From positions 1-42,125 of the forward strand of contig CAMJEK010000004.1 of the NCBI GenBank assembly GCA_946404685.1: a stretch of 42,125 bases of DNA, in the 5' to 3' direction. The notes beneath the pieces were generated by a model, which searched no databases, had not been told where the DNA came from, and saw only the letters and a program-made list of their open reading frames with translations. Shown here in pieces: positions 8,630-16,163 of the stretch (the first letter of the stretch is position 1; the number at the start of each line of letters is the position of its first letter). This stretch comes from an uncultured Candidatus Saccharibacteria bacterium (GTDB taxonomy: Bacteria > Patescibacteriota > Saccharimonadia > Saccharimonadales > Saccharimonadaceae). The position numbers were made by a program, and so were the translations under genes.

Positions 8630-9093
8630 TGAAATACAATGATTTAGTCGTTGAGAGAAATTCTCGCCCAACCCGCAAGGGTCGTGGTATCTCCGCTGGC
8701 CAAGGTAAAACCGCTGGCCGTGGTACCAAAGGTCAAAAAGCCCGTACCGGTCATCGCAAAATGGCTGCCGGATTCATGGGTGGCCAACGTGCCATCATGC
8801 AAGCAATTCCAAAGCTCAAAGGCTTCAAGAGCTTGCACGCTAAGGCTGAAGTCGTTTACACCGATCGTTTGAATGATCTTAAGGGTAACGTCGACAACTT
8901 TGTCCTCGCAGATAAGAATCTTATCTCAACCCCATACACCAAAGTTAAGGTCATCACTCGTGGTGAACTCACCGCTAAGATCGACCTCGAAACTCAATTC
9001 GCTTCCAAAACTGCAATCGCTGCATTGAAAAATGCTGGTGGTAGCTTCAAAAAAGTTCCTACCCCAATGCGCCCAGCCAAGAAAGCTGAATAA
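8629..9093 (+). CDS. rplO: 50S ribosomal protein L15
   Basis: L15 is a late-assembly protein of the large subunit. The Gly-rich N-terminus RKGRGISAGQGKTAGRGTKGQKARTG is diagnostic, followed by GFMGGQRAIMQAIPKLKGFK. Length 154 is normal. It directly overlaps rpsE (no L30), and a terminator follows instead of secY, which usually comes next. Confidence 0.96.
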   Translation: MKYNDLVVERNSRPTRKGRGISAGQGKTAGRGTKGQKARTGHRKMAAGFMGGQRAIMQAIPKLKGFKSLHAKAEVVYTDRLNDLKGNVDNFVLADKNLISTPYTKVKVITRGELTAKIDLETQFASKTAIAALKNAGGSFKKVPTPMRPAKKAE

Positions 9094-9099
9094 TTTAAG

Positions 9100-9130
9100 A
9101 AAAGATGGCCCCTTAAAAGGCCATCTTTTT
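9100..9130 (+). terminator. Hairpin terminator after rplO
   Basis: AAAAGATGGCC pairs perfectly with GGCCATCTTTT over an 8-base loop, followed by a T-rich tail. It ends the rplF-rplO transcript. Confidence 0.9.
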
Positions 9131-9145
9131 GTTGGGAAAATGTAG

Positions 9146-9151
9146 TATAAT
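9146..9151 (+). promoter_or_regulatory. -10 box for the FKBP-sbcB operon
   Basis: TATAAT lies 27 bases before the ATG at 9179. No good -35 is seen. A GTGGAG ribosome site follows, so this mRNA has a normal short leader. Confidence 0.6.
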
Positions 9152-9178
9152 TGAGAGAATAAAAAGTGGAGAAAACCT

Positions 9179-9895
9179 ATGAATCAGGACGCGCTGAAAA
9201 CCAGCACTAAGCAAAGAATTATTATTGCCATCATTGCCATCGTGATGCTCGGCTCAATTATTGCCTCGTATGCCGCAATCGTTATTGCTGGCAATGGCTC
9301 ATCGAAGAAAACTGGCCAAACTGCTGAAAATGAACTCGTCGAAAAAGCCCAAAGAGAATACGACGCTGCCGCAAACGAAATCTATAGCAATCAAGATTAT
9401 TTCAATGAATTCGTTGCCATGAAAAACAATGTCGTTGCCTTCAACGAAGTTTCCGCAAACGAAAATGGACTTGTCGCAAAAGATTTGAAAGTTGGTTCCG
9501 GACGCGAACTTGCTGACGGCGACCTTAACTATGTTGCATTCTACATTGGATTCTGTGCTGACGAAAGCATTTTTGATTCGTCCCTCAACTCAACCACAAA
9601 TCCAACCGCATTCAAGAGCGGTCTTGATGTCGCTTCGATTGGCTCACTTATCGAGGGCTGGAACCTCGGTGTTGTCGGTATGAAGCTCGGCGGTATTCGT
9701 GAAGTAACAATCCCAGGCGAACTTGCCTATGGTGACGCTATGGAAATTTGTGGCGGCCGAAACAAGCCTCTCAAATTCATCATCATGGCCGTCGACCAAA
9801 CCGAAAAACTGAACCTTGCAAGAACCAAGCTTGAGTACGCTCAAATGGGAATCGACTACGACAATCTAAACGTCCAGTCCAGCGCCGAGGAATAA
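9179..9895 (+). CDS. Membrane-anchored FKBP-type peptidyl-prolyl isomerase
   Basis: FKBP enzymes catalyse cis-trans isomerisation at proline bonds and assist protein folding. The 238-residue product has one N-terminal membrane helix (about residues 14-38, IIIAIIAIVMLGSIIASYAA). A helical spacer and a C-terminal FKBP domain follow, with LIEGWNLGVVGMKLGGIREVTIPGELAYGD, the family core; FIIMAVDQ closes the domain. Cys occurs twice in the domain (FCADES, EICGG). The anchor implies action outside the membrane on exported proteins, consistent with the many surface proteins nearby. The stop overlaps the sbcB start by one base. Confidence 0.88.
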   Translation: MNQDALKTSTKQRIIIAIIAIVMLGSIIASYAAIVIAGNGSSKKTGQTAENELVEKAQREYDAAANEIYSNQDYFNEFVAMKNNVVAFNEVSANENGLVAKDLKVGSGRELADGDLNYVAFYIGFCADESIFDSSLNSTTNPTAFKSGLDVASIGSLIEGWNLGVVGMKLGGIREVTIPGELAYGDAMEICGGRNKPLKFIIMAVDQTEKLNLARTKLEYAQMGIDYDNLNVQSSAEE

Positions 9896-11238
9896 TGAAT
9901 AAGCAAACCTTCTTCTTTTACGATCTAGAAACATCCGGTCTCAGTCCGCGTGATGACCGCATTATGCAATTTGCTGGCCAGCGCACCGATCTCGATCTGA
10001 ACCCAATTGGCGAGCCAATCAACGTGCTTCTAAAAATCAACGACGACACGTTGCCGAGCCCAAGCGCCATCATGGTCACGAAAATTACTCCACAAAGTAC
10101 GCTTCGTGACGGTCTGACCGAAGCCGAATTTGCTAAATTTGTAACCGAAGAAGTTTTTACGCCAAATACTATCGCCGTTGGTTATAACACAGTCCGTTTT
10201 GATGATGAATTTATGCGTCATCTTTTCTGGCGCACGTTTTATGATCCATACGAATTCGAATGGAAAGATGGTCGCAGTCGTTGGGACCTCCTCGACGTCG
10301 TCCGCCTCACTCGTGCGCTTCGTCCGGAGGGAATTAATTGGCCAGTCACGGAAGATGGCAAGGCAACCAATCGTCTCGAACTTATCACAAAGCTTAATAA
10401 TATCTCTCACGAGCATGCCCATGATGCTGAAGCCGACGTTCAGGCTTCGATCGACGTTGCAAGATTGATTCGTGACAAGCAACCAGACCTTTTCAATTTT
10501 CTATTTAAGATTCGCGGCAAAAATGATGTTAAGAAAATCGTTAATCTAGAAAACAAGACTCCGTTTGTCTACGCCTGCGGTCGCTACTCGGCTGAACATG
10601 AAAAAACCACGGTCGCCTTCCCACTCACGGCCGGCCAAAATGGCAATGTCCTAGTCTTTGACCTTCGCTACAATCTTGAAGAAATTGACCCAGAAAAAAC
10701 CTATCCAATCGTCAAGGAGCTCTGTCTCAACAAATGTCCAGCTGTAGCGCCGCTCGGCGTTCTCGATAAGGCTGATGGCTGGAATAAAATTGGCTTGACC
10801 AAAGAAACAGTCGATGAGAATCTTAGAATCTTGCTAAAACACCCAGAGTTTGCCGAAAAAATGCGCGAAAGAGTCGAGAATCATCCGGAATATGCTCCGG
10901 CCATCGATCCAGAATCGGCGCTCTATGATGGCTTTTTGAATGACCGCGATCGCATTCGCTGTGAGGCGGTCCGAAATGCAAAAGAGAGTGAACTCGCCGA
11001 TTTTAATCCAGAGTTCGTTGATGAGCGTCTCCCAGAACTGCTCCTTCATTACAAAGCTAAAAACTTCCCACGCACTCTGACTGCTGATGAGGAAGAAAAG
11101 TGGCAAGCCTATCGTCATGCACGTCTCGAGCGTCAGGCGCCAAAATTCCTACTCGAACTCGAAAAAGTCACTGACGACTATTTGAAAGAAGAGCTAAAAC
11201 TCTACTACGAATCTCTAAACGACAGTGACTATTCATAA
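9895..11238 (+). CDS. sbcB: Exodeoxyribonuclease I
   Basis: ExoI degrades single-stranded DNA 3' to 5' in recombination and mismatch repair. The 447-residue product has the DEDDh catalytic motifs: YDLETSG at residues 9-15, VGYNTVRFDDEFMRHLFWR near 100, and HDAEADVQASI near 180. These match E. coli ExoI in order and wording. The SH3-like and helical C-terminal ExoI regions follow, ending LKEELKLYYESL; the total is a little shorter than the 475 of E. coli. Translation is probably coupled to the FKBP gene by the TAATG overlap, an unexpected pairing. Confidence 0.9.
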   Translation: MNKQTFFFYDLETSGLSPRDDRIMQFAGQRTDLDLNPIGEPINVLLKINDDTLPSPSAIMVTKITPQSTLRDGLTEAEFAKFVTEEVFTPNTIAVGYNTVRFDDEFMRHLFWRTFYDPYEFEWKDGRSRWDLLDVVRLTRALRPEGINWPVTEDGKATNRLELITKLNNISHEHAHDAEADVQASIDVARLIRDKQPDLFNFLFKIRGKNDVKKIVNLENKTPFVYACGRYSAEHEKTTVAFPLTAGQNGNVLVFDLRYNLEEIDPEKTYPIVKELCLNKCPAVAPLGVLDKADGWNKIGLTKETVDENLRILLKHPEFAEKMRERVENHPEYAPAIDPESALYDGFLNDRDRIRCEAVRNAKESELADFNPEFVDERLPELLLHYKAKNFPRTLTADEEEKWQAYRHARLERQAPKFLLELEKVTDDYLKEELKLYYESLNDSDYS

Positions 11239-11253
11239 AACTTATGCTAAAAT
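11225..11253 (+). promoter_or_regulatory. Promoter of the lactate dehydrogenase gene
   Basis: GTGACT and TAAAAT are 17 bases apart, and TGC precedes the -10 (extended -10). The -35 lies inside the end of sbcB. An AAAGGTGG ribosome site precedes ATG 11275. Confidence 0.65.
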
Positions 11254-11274
11254 AGTCTAAAGAAAGGTGGGCAA

Positions 11275-12222
11275 ATGTCAAATAAAGTTATGATTGTTGG
11301 TACTGGCAATGTCGGCGCGTCAATCGCCTTTGCTATTTTGAACCAACGTACCGCCGTGAATGAGTTGGTTTTGACCGACATTATCGCAAAAGACGCTGAA
11401 GGTGAAGCGATGGATCTTTCGGATGCTCTCGCAGTTGCTCCGAGCTATCTCAAAATCAAGAACGGAACCTATAAAGACGCTAAGGATTGCGACATTGTTG
11501 TGATTGCCGCTGGCGCTCCGCAAAAAACAGGCGAAACGCGCCTCAATCTCTTGAAGAAAAACGCCAACATCTTAAAAGGCATGGTTGACCAAATTATGGA
11601 TTCTGGCTTTAAAGGTATCTTTATTGTCGTCACCAACCCAATGGATGTCATGTCTTATCTTGTCTGGAAATTCTCCGGCCTTCCGTCCGAAAAAGTCATC
11701 GGAACCGGAACAATCCTAGATTCCGCCCGTCTTCGCGAAAGACTCTCGGAATATCTAAACATTCATCCGAAATCTGTCCATGCCTACCAAATCGGCGAGC
11801 ATGGTGATTCTGAATTTGCTCTTTGGTCCGCCGCAACCGCTGGCGGCCAGAAAATCTCTACAATGCTAAAACCAGAGATTCTCGACGAAATCGAAGATTA
11901 TGTCAGAAACGAGGCCTACGCCATCATTAATCGCAAAGGCTCAACCCACTATGGCATCGGCGCTTGCGTAGTTCAGATTTTGAATTGCATCCTGAATGAT
12001 GAAAAACGTGTCCTTTCTGTTTCTCATTATCATGATTTTGATGACGTCTATTATGGTTGCCCAGCCGTTGTTGGCAAGAATGGAATTATTCGCTCGGTTG
12101 ACGTCGAAATGTCTGAAAACGAGGGAATCAAGCTAGCAAAAACAGTCGGCGTTTTGAAAAAAGCCATCAATAGCTTGAAAATCGAAGGCTGCCCTAAACT
12201 TGACCGTCCTAAGCATAAGTAG
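11275..12222 (+). CDS. ldh: L-lactate dehydrogenase
   Basis: NAD-dependent L-LDH interconverts pyruvate and lactate, regenerating NAD in fermentation. The 315-residue product starts with the Rossmann motif VGTGNVGAS and has VLTDI for NAD binding. The specificity loop is AGAPQKTGETR, with Gln (residue 83) where malate dehydrogenases carry Arg. LDSARLRERL and the catalytic IGEHGDSE (His 176) follow, so LDH is favoured over MDH. It stands alone behind its own promoter. In a reduced fermentative bacterium this would be a main redox outlet (inference). Confidence 0.92.
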   Translation: MSNKVMIVGTGNVGASIAFAILNQRTAVNELVLTDIIAKDAEGEAMDLSDALAVAPSYLKIKNGTYKDAKDCDIVVIAAGAPQKTGETRLNLLKKNANILKGMVDQIMDSGFKGIFIVVTNPMDVMSYLVWKFSGLPSEKVIGTGTILDSARLRERLSEYLNIHPKSVHAYQIGEHGDSEFALWSAATAGGQKISTMLKPEILDEIEDYVRNEAYAIINRKGSTHYGIGACVVQILNCILNDEKRVLSVSHYHDFDDVYYGCPAVVGKNGIIRSVDVEMSENEGIKLAKTVGVLKKAINSLKIEGCPKLDRPKHK

Positions 12223-12244
12223 TAAAGTATTTAATAGTTATCGA

Positions 12245-12250
12245 TAAAAT
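12245..12250 (+). promoter_or_regulatory. Possible -10 box before the Pro/Ala-rich gene
   Basis: TAAAAT lies 19 bases before ATG 12270, with AAAGGA as ribosome site between them. No convincing -35 is seen. Confidence 0.4.
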
Positions 12251-12269
12251 ATTAACCTAAAGGAACAAA

Positions 12270-13358
12270 ATGGATCCATTATTAAATAATACAACTCCAA
12301 AACCACCGGTCCCAGCACCAATGCCACCGACCGACAATATGCCAAACATCCCAGCTGCAGGCGCCGCTCCGGCCCCAGCCCCAGTAGCCCCAGCTCCAGT
12401 AGCCCCAGCCCCAGCTCCAGTCGCTGCCACTCCTAGCATGGAAGCCGCTCCAGCTCCAGTTATGTCAGTCGAAAATGCCTTTGTGGGCACTCAAGCTCCA
12501 TCCACGATTTCTATGGGTGCAACCGAGCCATTGACTCAACCGGATCCAATTCCAGAACCAGATCCAATCGAGGAGGCTTTGAAAGCTCCGATTCGTGCAG
12601 CTGATCCTGTGCCTGGCTCAATTGGTAGTGCGGTCTCTGTTCCTTCCGACACTCCAGCTGTTCCGGACAACATGATGCCACCAATGGCTGGCGCTTCTGT
12701 TCCAACTACGCCACTAAACAATGTTGCGTTCAATACTGAGCCAACCAAAATGACGGATCCAATGGCTAAAAAGCAACAAAAGAATCAAAAGTCTATCATT
12801 ATCATTGCGATTATTGGCGTTCTGCTTCTTGTCGGCGTTGGTGTTGCGATCCTTATCATGACCATGAATAATCAGAAGCCAGCAACTCCAGCTCCAGCCC
12901 CAATCCAGGTTATCGATAAGACTCCGGAATCAGGAACCACAGTCTGTACTTATGAAGGAACCGACGATGAGCTCGCTCTCTATGAAGGCGCAACCAGCTT
13001 CTCAAAAGAAGTCAGAATGAAATTTGATAACAAAGATATTTTGACCGAAATCAAATTCTCAACCACTGTTGGTTTTGATGATGTCGAATTTTCCGAAGCC
13101 ATCAAGACTAAACTCGACAATGATTACAAAGAAGAGTATGGATTCCTCGGCTTTGAAAAAGACCCATATACTACCGAAATCCTAACCAACGAAGACGAAA
13201 TTGTTCTTTCGTTTGGTACAGACGATGTAGATGAAATTGACGACAATAGCAAGGATCTTATGTCGCTCATCAATGACGAGGATGGTAATATCGATCTAAC
13301 ATACGAAACCATCACCGAAACCTATACCAATCTTGGTTTCACCTGCGAAGACAAATAA
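12270..13358 (+). CDS. Single-pass membrane protein with Pro/Ala-rich cytoplasmic region, unknown function
   Basis: I do not recognise this 362-residue protein. The N-terminal half (about 1-170) is low-complexity and rich in Pro and Ala, including the repeated unit APAPVAPAPVAPAPAP. A basic stretch (AKKQQKNQK) precedes one membrane helix, SIIIIAIIGVLLLVGVGVAILIM (about 174-196). A second short PATPAPAP linker and a soluble domain of about 140 residues follow. That domain has two cysteines (TVCTYEG, FTCEDK) that could form a disulfide outside the cell. This cytoplasm-helix-exterior plan recurs in CPR genomes. A terminator follows. Confidence 0.7.
   Translation: MDPLLNNTTPKPPVPAPMPPTDNMPNIPAAGAAPAPAPVAPAPVAPAPAPVAATPSMEAAPAPVMSVENAFVGTQAPSTISMGATEPLTQPDPIPEPDPIEEALKAPIRAADPVPGSIGSAVSVPSDTPAVPDNMMPPMAGASVPTTPLNNVAFNTEPTKMTDPMAKKQQKNQKSIIIIAIIGVLLLVGVGVAILIMTMNNQKPATPAPAPIQVIDKTPESGTTVCTYEGTDDELALYEGATSFSKEVRMKFDNKDILTEIKFSTTVGFDDVEFSEAIKTKLDNDYKEEYGFLGFEKDPYTTEILTNEDEIVLSFGTDDVDEIDDNSKDLMSLINDEDGNIDLTYETITETYTNLGFTCEDK
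12371..12423 (+). repeat. CCAGCYCCAGT-type minisatellite within the Pro/Ala-rich gene
   Basis: Tandem imperfect units such as CCAGCCCCAGTAGC encode APAPVAPAPVAPAPAPV. Repeats of this sort can change copy number by slippage while staying in frame. Confidence 0.7.
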
Positions 13359-13366
13359 TTTAAAAG

Positions 13367-13391
13367 CCGGGCTGTGGGGAGCCCGGTTTTT
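13367..13391 (+). terminator. Hairpin terminator before metG
   Basis: CCGGGCT pairs with AGCCCGG around a 6-base loop, followed by TTTTTGTT. Confidence 0.85.
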
Positions 13392-13392
13392 G

Positions 13393-13421
13393 TTGCAAAA
13401 ACAGCTAAAAGATTGTAAAAT
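13393..13421 (+). promoter_or_regulatory. metG promoter (leaderless)
   Basis: TTGCAA and TAAAAT are exactly 17 bases apart. The box ends six bases before the metG ATG, which is the usual -10 to start-site distance, so the start codon is probably at or next to +1. No ribosome site is present. Confidence 0.75.
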
Positions 13422-13427
13422 TATTTT

Positions 13428-14864
13428 ATGTCAAAGATATATCTAACAACGGCAATTCCATATGTAAACGGCGCTCCACATATTGGCCACGCTATGGACT
13501 ATATTATTGCCGATTCTTATTCTCGCTATCATAAACTACTTGGCGACGATGTTCGTTTCCAAGCTGGAACTGATGAGCATGGCAACAAAATCTATCGAAA
13601 AGCCGTGGAAAATAATCTTCCAGTCCAAGAATATGTAGACGGCAACGCCCAGAAGTTTAAAGACTTCATTAAAAAACTTGATGTTGAGTATACGGATTTT
13701 ATTCGCACTACCAACGAAGATCACATGCGTCGTTGTCAAAAGATTTGGGAAAAACTAAAGGATCACATTTACTCATCTCGCTACGAAGGCTGGTATTGTG
13801 CCGGTTGCGAAGGTTATGTCACTCAAACTGAATACGACGAAAACGGTGGCATCTGCCCAGATCATCAAAAGCCATACGAAAAACTTTCCGAAGAAAACTA
13901 TTATTTCCGCATTGCAGATTTTAAAGATATTATTCGCGAAAAAATCGAAAAAGACGAAGTCAAGATTTTGCCAGAATTCCGCAAGAGGGAAATGCTGAAA
14001 CTGCTCGAAGATTCTCCAGACGTTTCTTTCTCTCGCCCAACCTCTCAGCTCACCTGGGGTGTGCCAGTTCCTGGTGATGAATCTCAGGTTATGTATGTTT
14101 GGATTGATGCACTCTCAAACTACATCACTGTCCTCGGCTTCCCGGAAGAAGACATTTCCGAATGGTGGCCAGCCGCTGTCCAGTTTGTGGGGAAAGATAT
14201 TCTTCGCTTCCATTCTATTATTTGGCTCGCAATGCTTATTGGTCTAGATTTGCCACTGCCAAAGGTGATTTGTTCGCATGGTCACATTTTGGCGAACGGT
14301 CAAAAGATGTCTAAGTCGATCGGCAACGTGGTTGATCCAAACGAAGCTATCGAAAAATACGGCATCGATGCCTTCCGCTACTACTTCCTTCGCCACGTCG
14401 ACACCTTCACCGATGGTGACTTCACTTGGGAAAAATATGAAAGCGCCTACAAAACCGAATTAGCAAATGATCTTGGCAATCTTGTCCAGCGTCTTGCTAC
14501 TATGGTCCATAAGAATGGTGTGAAATATGAAATTTCCGACAAGGATTCTGCAGCCGAAATCCTGAAAGAAAATCCAGAATATAAGAGCATGATGGACGAC
14601 TTTGAATTCTCAAAGGCTTTCGACTACGCTTGGGAAAAAGTTCAAAACATCAACAAACGTATTGATGATGAGAAGCCATGGATGCTTGCAAAAGCAGGCG
14701 AAACCGAAAAACTAGAAAGTGTATTAAAATCACTTGTTCGCGACATGGTTGCAGCAAACACGCTTCTCATACCATTCCTTCCTTCGGCAACCGAAAAGAT
14801 TAAGGCTGTTTTCGAGGCAGAAGAAATTCTTCCACCAACTTCACCACTCTTTCCAAAGGACTAA
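13428..14864 (+). CDS. metG: Methionyl-tRNA synthetase
   Basis: MetRS charges tRNA-Met and initiator tRNA. The 478-residue class I enzyme has GAPHIGHAMDY near residue 15 (HIGH) and QKMSKSIGNVVDP near residue 290 (KMSKS). A zinc knuckle is formed by CAGCEGY and CPDH around residues 125-145. The anticodon-binding helical domain follows. It stops after this domain, so the EMAP-type C-terminal dimerisation domain of longer MetRS is absent. Transcription appears leaderless. Confidence 0.96.
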   Translation: MSKIYLTTAIPYVNGAPHIGHAMDYIIADSYSRYHKLLGDDVRFQAGTDEHGNKIYRKAVENNLPVQEYVDGNAQKFKDFIKKLDVEYTDFIRTTNEDHMRRCQKIWEKLKDHIYSSRYEGWYCAGCEGYVTQTEYDENGGICPDHQKPYEKLSEENYYFRIADFKDIIREKIEKDEVKILPEFRKREMLKLLEDSPDVSFSRPTSQLTWGVPVPGDESQVMYVWIDALSNYITVLGFPEEDISEWWPAAVQFVGKDILRFHSIIWLAMLIGLDLPLPKVICSHGHILANGQKMSKSIGNVVDPNEAIEKYGIDAFRYYFLRHVDTFTDGDFTWEKYESAYKTELANDLGNLVQRLATMVHKNGVKYEISDKDSAAEILKENPEYKSMMDDFEFSKAFDYAWEKVQNINKRIDDEKPWMLAKAGETEKLESVLKSLVRDMVAANTLLIPFLPSATEKIKAVFEAEEILPPTSPLFPKD

Positions 14865-14896
14865 AAAATACGCTACCAATTCGGTAGCGTATTTTT
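14862..14896. terminator. Bidirectional hairpin terminator between metG and the aquaporin gene
   Basis: AAAAAATACGCTACC pairs perfectly with GGTAGCGTATTTTTT over a 5-base loop. A-run and T-run flank it, so it can serve both the forward metG and the reverse aquaporin-like gene. It begins at the metG stop codon. Confidence 0.92.
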
Positions 14897-14907
14897 TGTT
14901 CGCTTAA

Positions 14908-15825
14908 TTAAGCGTTCTTTTCGCCAGAAAGTTTGCTAGCAAAGTCGGCAATGTAAGCACCGAGGATGCCACCAATCATTGGGAAGAGAGCGTAGGTAGC
15001 GAGAGCGGAGCAGACACCACCAAAGATTTCGCCAAATCCTTCACCAGCGGTTGGGAAGATTTGATACATCAAAGCAACTGCAGGGTTGAAGGCGAAGTTG
15101 TTGCTGAGGCCAAGGAAGGCAGCAGAAACGACATAGCCGATAACGACAGCAGTGATGATACCACCTGCAACGACAGCTGCAGAAGTGAATGCGCTGCGCT
15201 TGTAGGCGGTTGCGCGAGTTGCGAAGAAGCCGATGATAGCAGCACCGAGGAATTCGACGGCAGTAACGATGCCGAAGTTACCTTCAGCAACAGCAGCCAT
15301 AGCTGGCATTGGGTAAGCAGAGTCGCCACCAGCAAGGCAGAAGGCGTTGAAGATCATCCAGCCAAGCCATGCACCGATGATTTGGGCGATGATGTAAAGG
15401 ACGCCACGAATCACAGACATACGGCGAGTAGCCATCATGCCGGCAGTGATGATTGGGTTGAGTTGTGCACCAGAAATACCATAGACAACGATAAGGATTG
15501 CAATAACTGCAAAGGTTGCATATTGGCTAATGGTTACAGGACCCATCATAGAAATTGCGAAGAGAACGAGGGTAAGAAGCATCGTTCCGAGGATTTCGCC
15601 AAGAAGAGCGCCATAAAGAGTAGGCTTCTTGAAGATGGTCAAGATGCTTTCGTTTTCTTCATATTTTTTACCAAAGAATCCTGAAAAGATTCCTTTTTTC
15701 TCCACCATTTTTGTTTCAACCGGAGTTGCGACTGGCTTGACGGTCTTTACTGTCTTTTTTGCAGCAGCAGTTTTCGGTTTTGCAGCAGTTTTCTTTGCCG
15801 CAGTCTTTGGCTTTGTTGTTGCCAT
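14908..15825 (-). CDS. Aquaporin-like (MIP family) channel with a basic histone-like N-terminal tail
   Basis: MIP proteins are six-helix channels for water or small neutral solutes. In this 305-residue product two half-helix motifs are visible: GAQLNPIITAG (residues 119-129, NPI in place of NPA) and FAFNPAVAL (residues 245-253). The arginine that normally follows the second NPA is Val here, so the usual aromatic/Arg filter is missing. Residues 1-45 are a Lys/Ala/Pro/Thr tail (KPKTAAKKTAAKPKTAAAKK) like histone H1 tails, presumably cytoplasmic. AAAGGAGGT lies before the ATG. Solute cannot be predicted because the filter is non-canonical. Confidence 0.82.
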   Translation of the reverse strand: MATTKPKTAAKKTAAKPKTAAAKKTVKTVKPVATPVETKMVEKKGIFSGFFGKKYEENESILTIFKKPTLYGALLGEILGTMLLTLVLFAISMMGPVTISQYATFAVIAILIVVYGISGAQLNPIITAGMMATRRMSVIRGVLYIIAQIIGAWLGWMIFNAFCLAGGDSAYPMPAMAAVAEGNFGIVTAVEFLGAAIIGFFATRATAYKRSAFTSAAVVAGGIITAVVIGYVVSAAFLGLSNNFAFNPAVALMYQIFPTAGEGFGEIFGGVCSALATYALFPMIGGILGAYIADFASKLSGEKNA

Positions 15826-15853
15826 TATGACCTCCTTTAGTAATAATGCTTTT

Positions 15854-15882
15854 ATTATAGCACACTATGTCTATGTTATAAT
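15854..15882. promoter_or_regulatory. Symmetric divergent promoter: two -10 boxes 17 bases apart
   Basis: Forward TATAAT at 15877-15882 serves the 75-aa gene, and reverse TATAAT (15854-15859) serves the aquaporin-like gene. The spacer between the two boxes is exactly 17 bases, so each box lies where the other promoter's -35 should be. Both have an extended TGn motif. Confidence 0.75.
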
Positions 15883-15889
15883 AAAAAAC

Positions 15890-16117
15890 ATGGGTATTAT
15901 AGTGAACAAAGACGAAGAAAAAAACAGTCGCCTGACCGACCGTATCAACGCAGATCTTCGCGAAAAAATGTCAGAAACTTCAAAAATTGCCACCGATCCG
16001 GATCTTGCTGAAGATTCTGAATACGTAAAAGACATGAAAAAGACCGGCAAATTTGGCTGGGTTTGGATTGTTCTAATCGTTCTCGCTATTATTTCTCTCG
16101 TGGTGATTCTAATCTAG
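15890..16117 (+). CDS. Small tail-anchored membrane protein, unknown
   Basis: The track ORF (15629) runs back through the divergent aquaporin-like gene. I use ATG 15890, seven bases after a TATAAT, giving 75 residues. Residues 1-55 are charged and helical (KNSRLTDRINADLREKMSE), and residues 56-75 are a membrane helix (FGWVWIVLIVLAIISLVVILI) ending the protein. No family is recognised. Leaderless translation is likely. It precedes the 1084-aa membrane protein, which has its own promoter. Confidence 0.7.
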   Translation: MGIIVNKDEEKNSRLTDRINADLREKMSETSKIATDPDLAEDSEYVKDMKKTGKFGWVWIVLIVLAIISLVVILI

Positions 16118-16148
16118 TTTCGCCCTAGAAAAAACCACAAGCATCATA

Positions 16149-16154
16149 TATAAT
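16149..16154 (+). promoter_or_regulatory. -10 box of the 1084-aa gene (near-leaderless)
   Basis: TATAAT sits in an AT-rich run and ends nine bases before ATG 16164. No ribosome site is present, so the mRNA would carry two or three leader bases. Confidence 0.6.
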
Positions 16155-16163
16155 ATATAGTAT

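Noticed and set aside
15061-15684. 207-aa forward ORF across the aquaporin-like gene
   Set aside because: Its Ser/Asp/Cys/His-rich composition is the mirror of a hydrophobic gene on the other strand, and it has no start signals.
15629-15889. Long N-terminal extension of the 75-aa membrane protein
   Set aside because: The extension runs antisense through the start of the aquaporin-like gene and the divergent promoter. ATG 15890 is placed correctly behind TATAAT.
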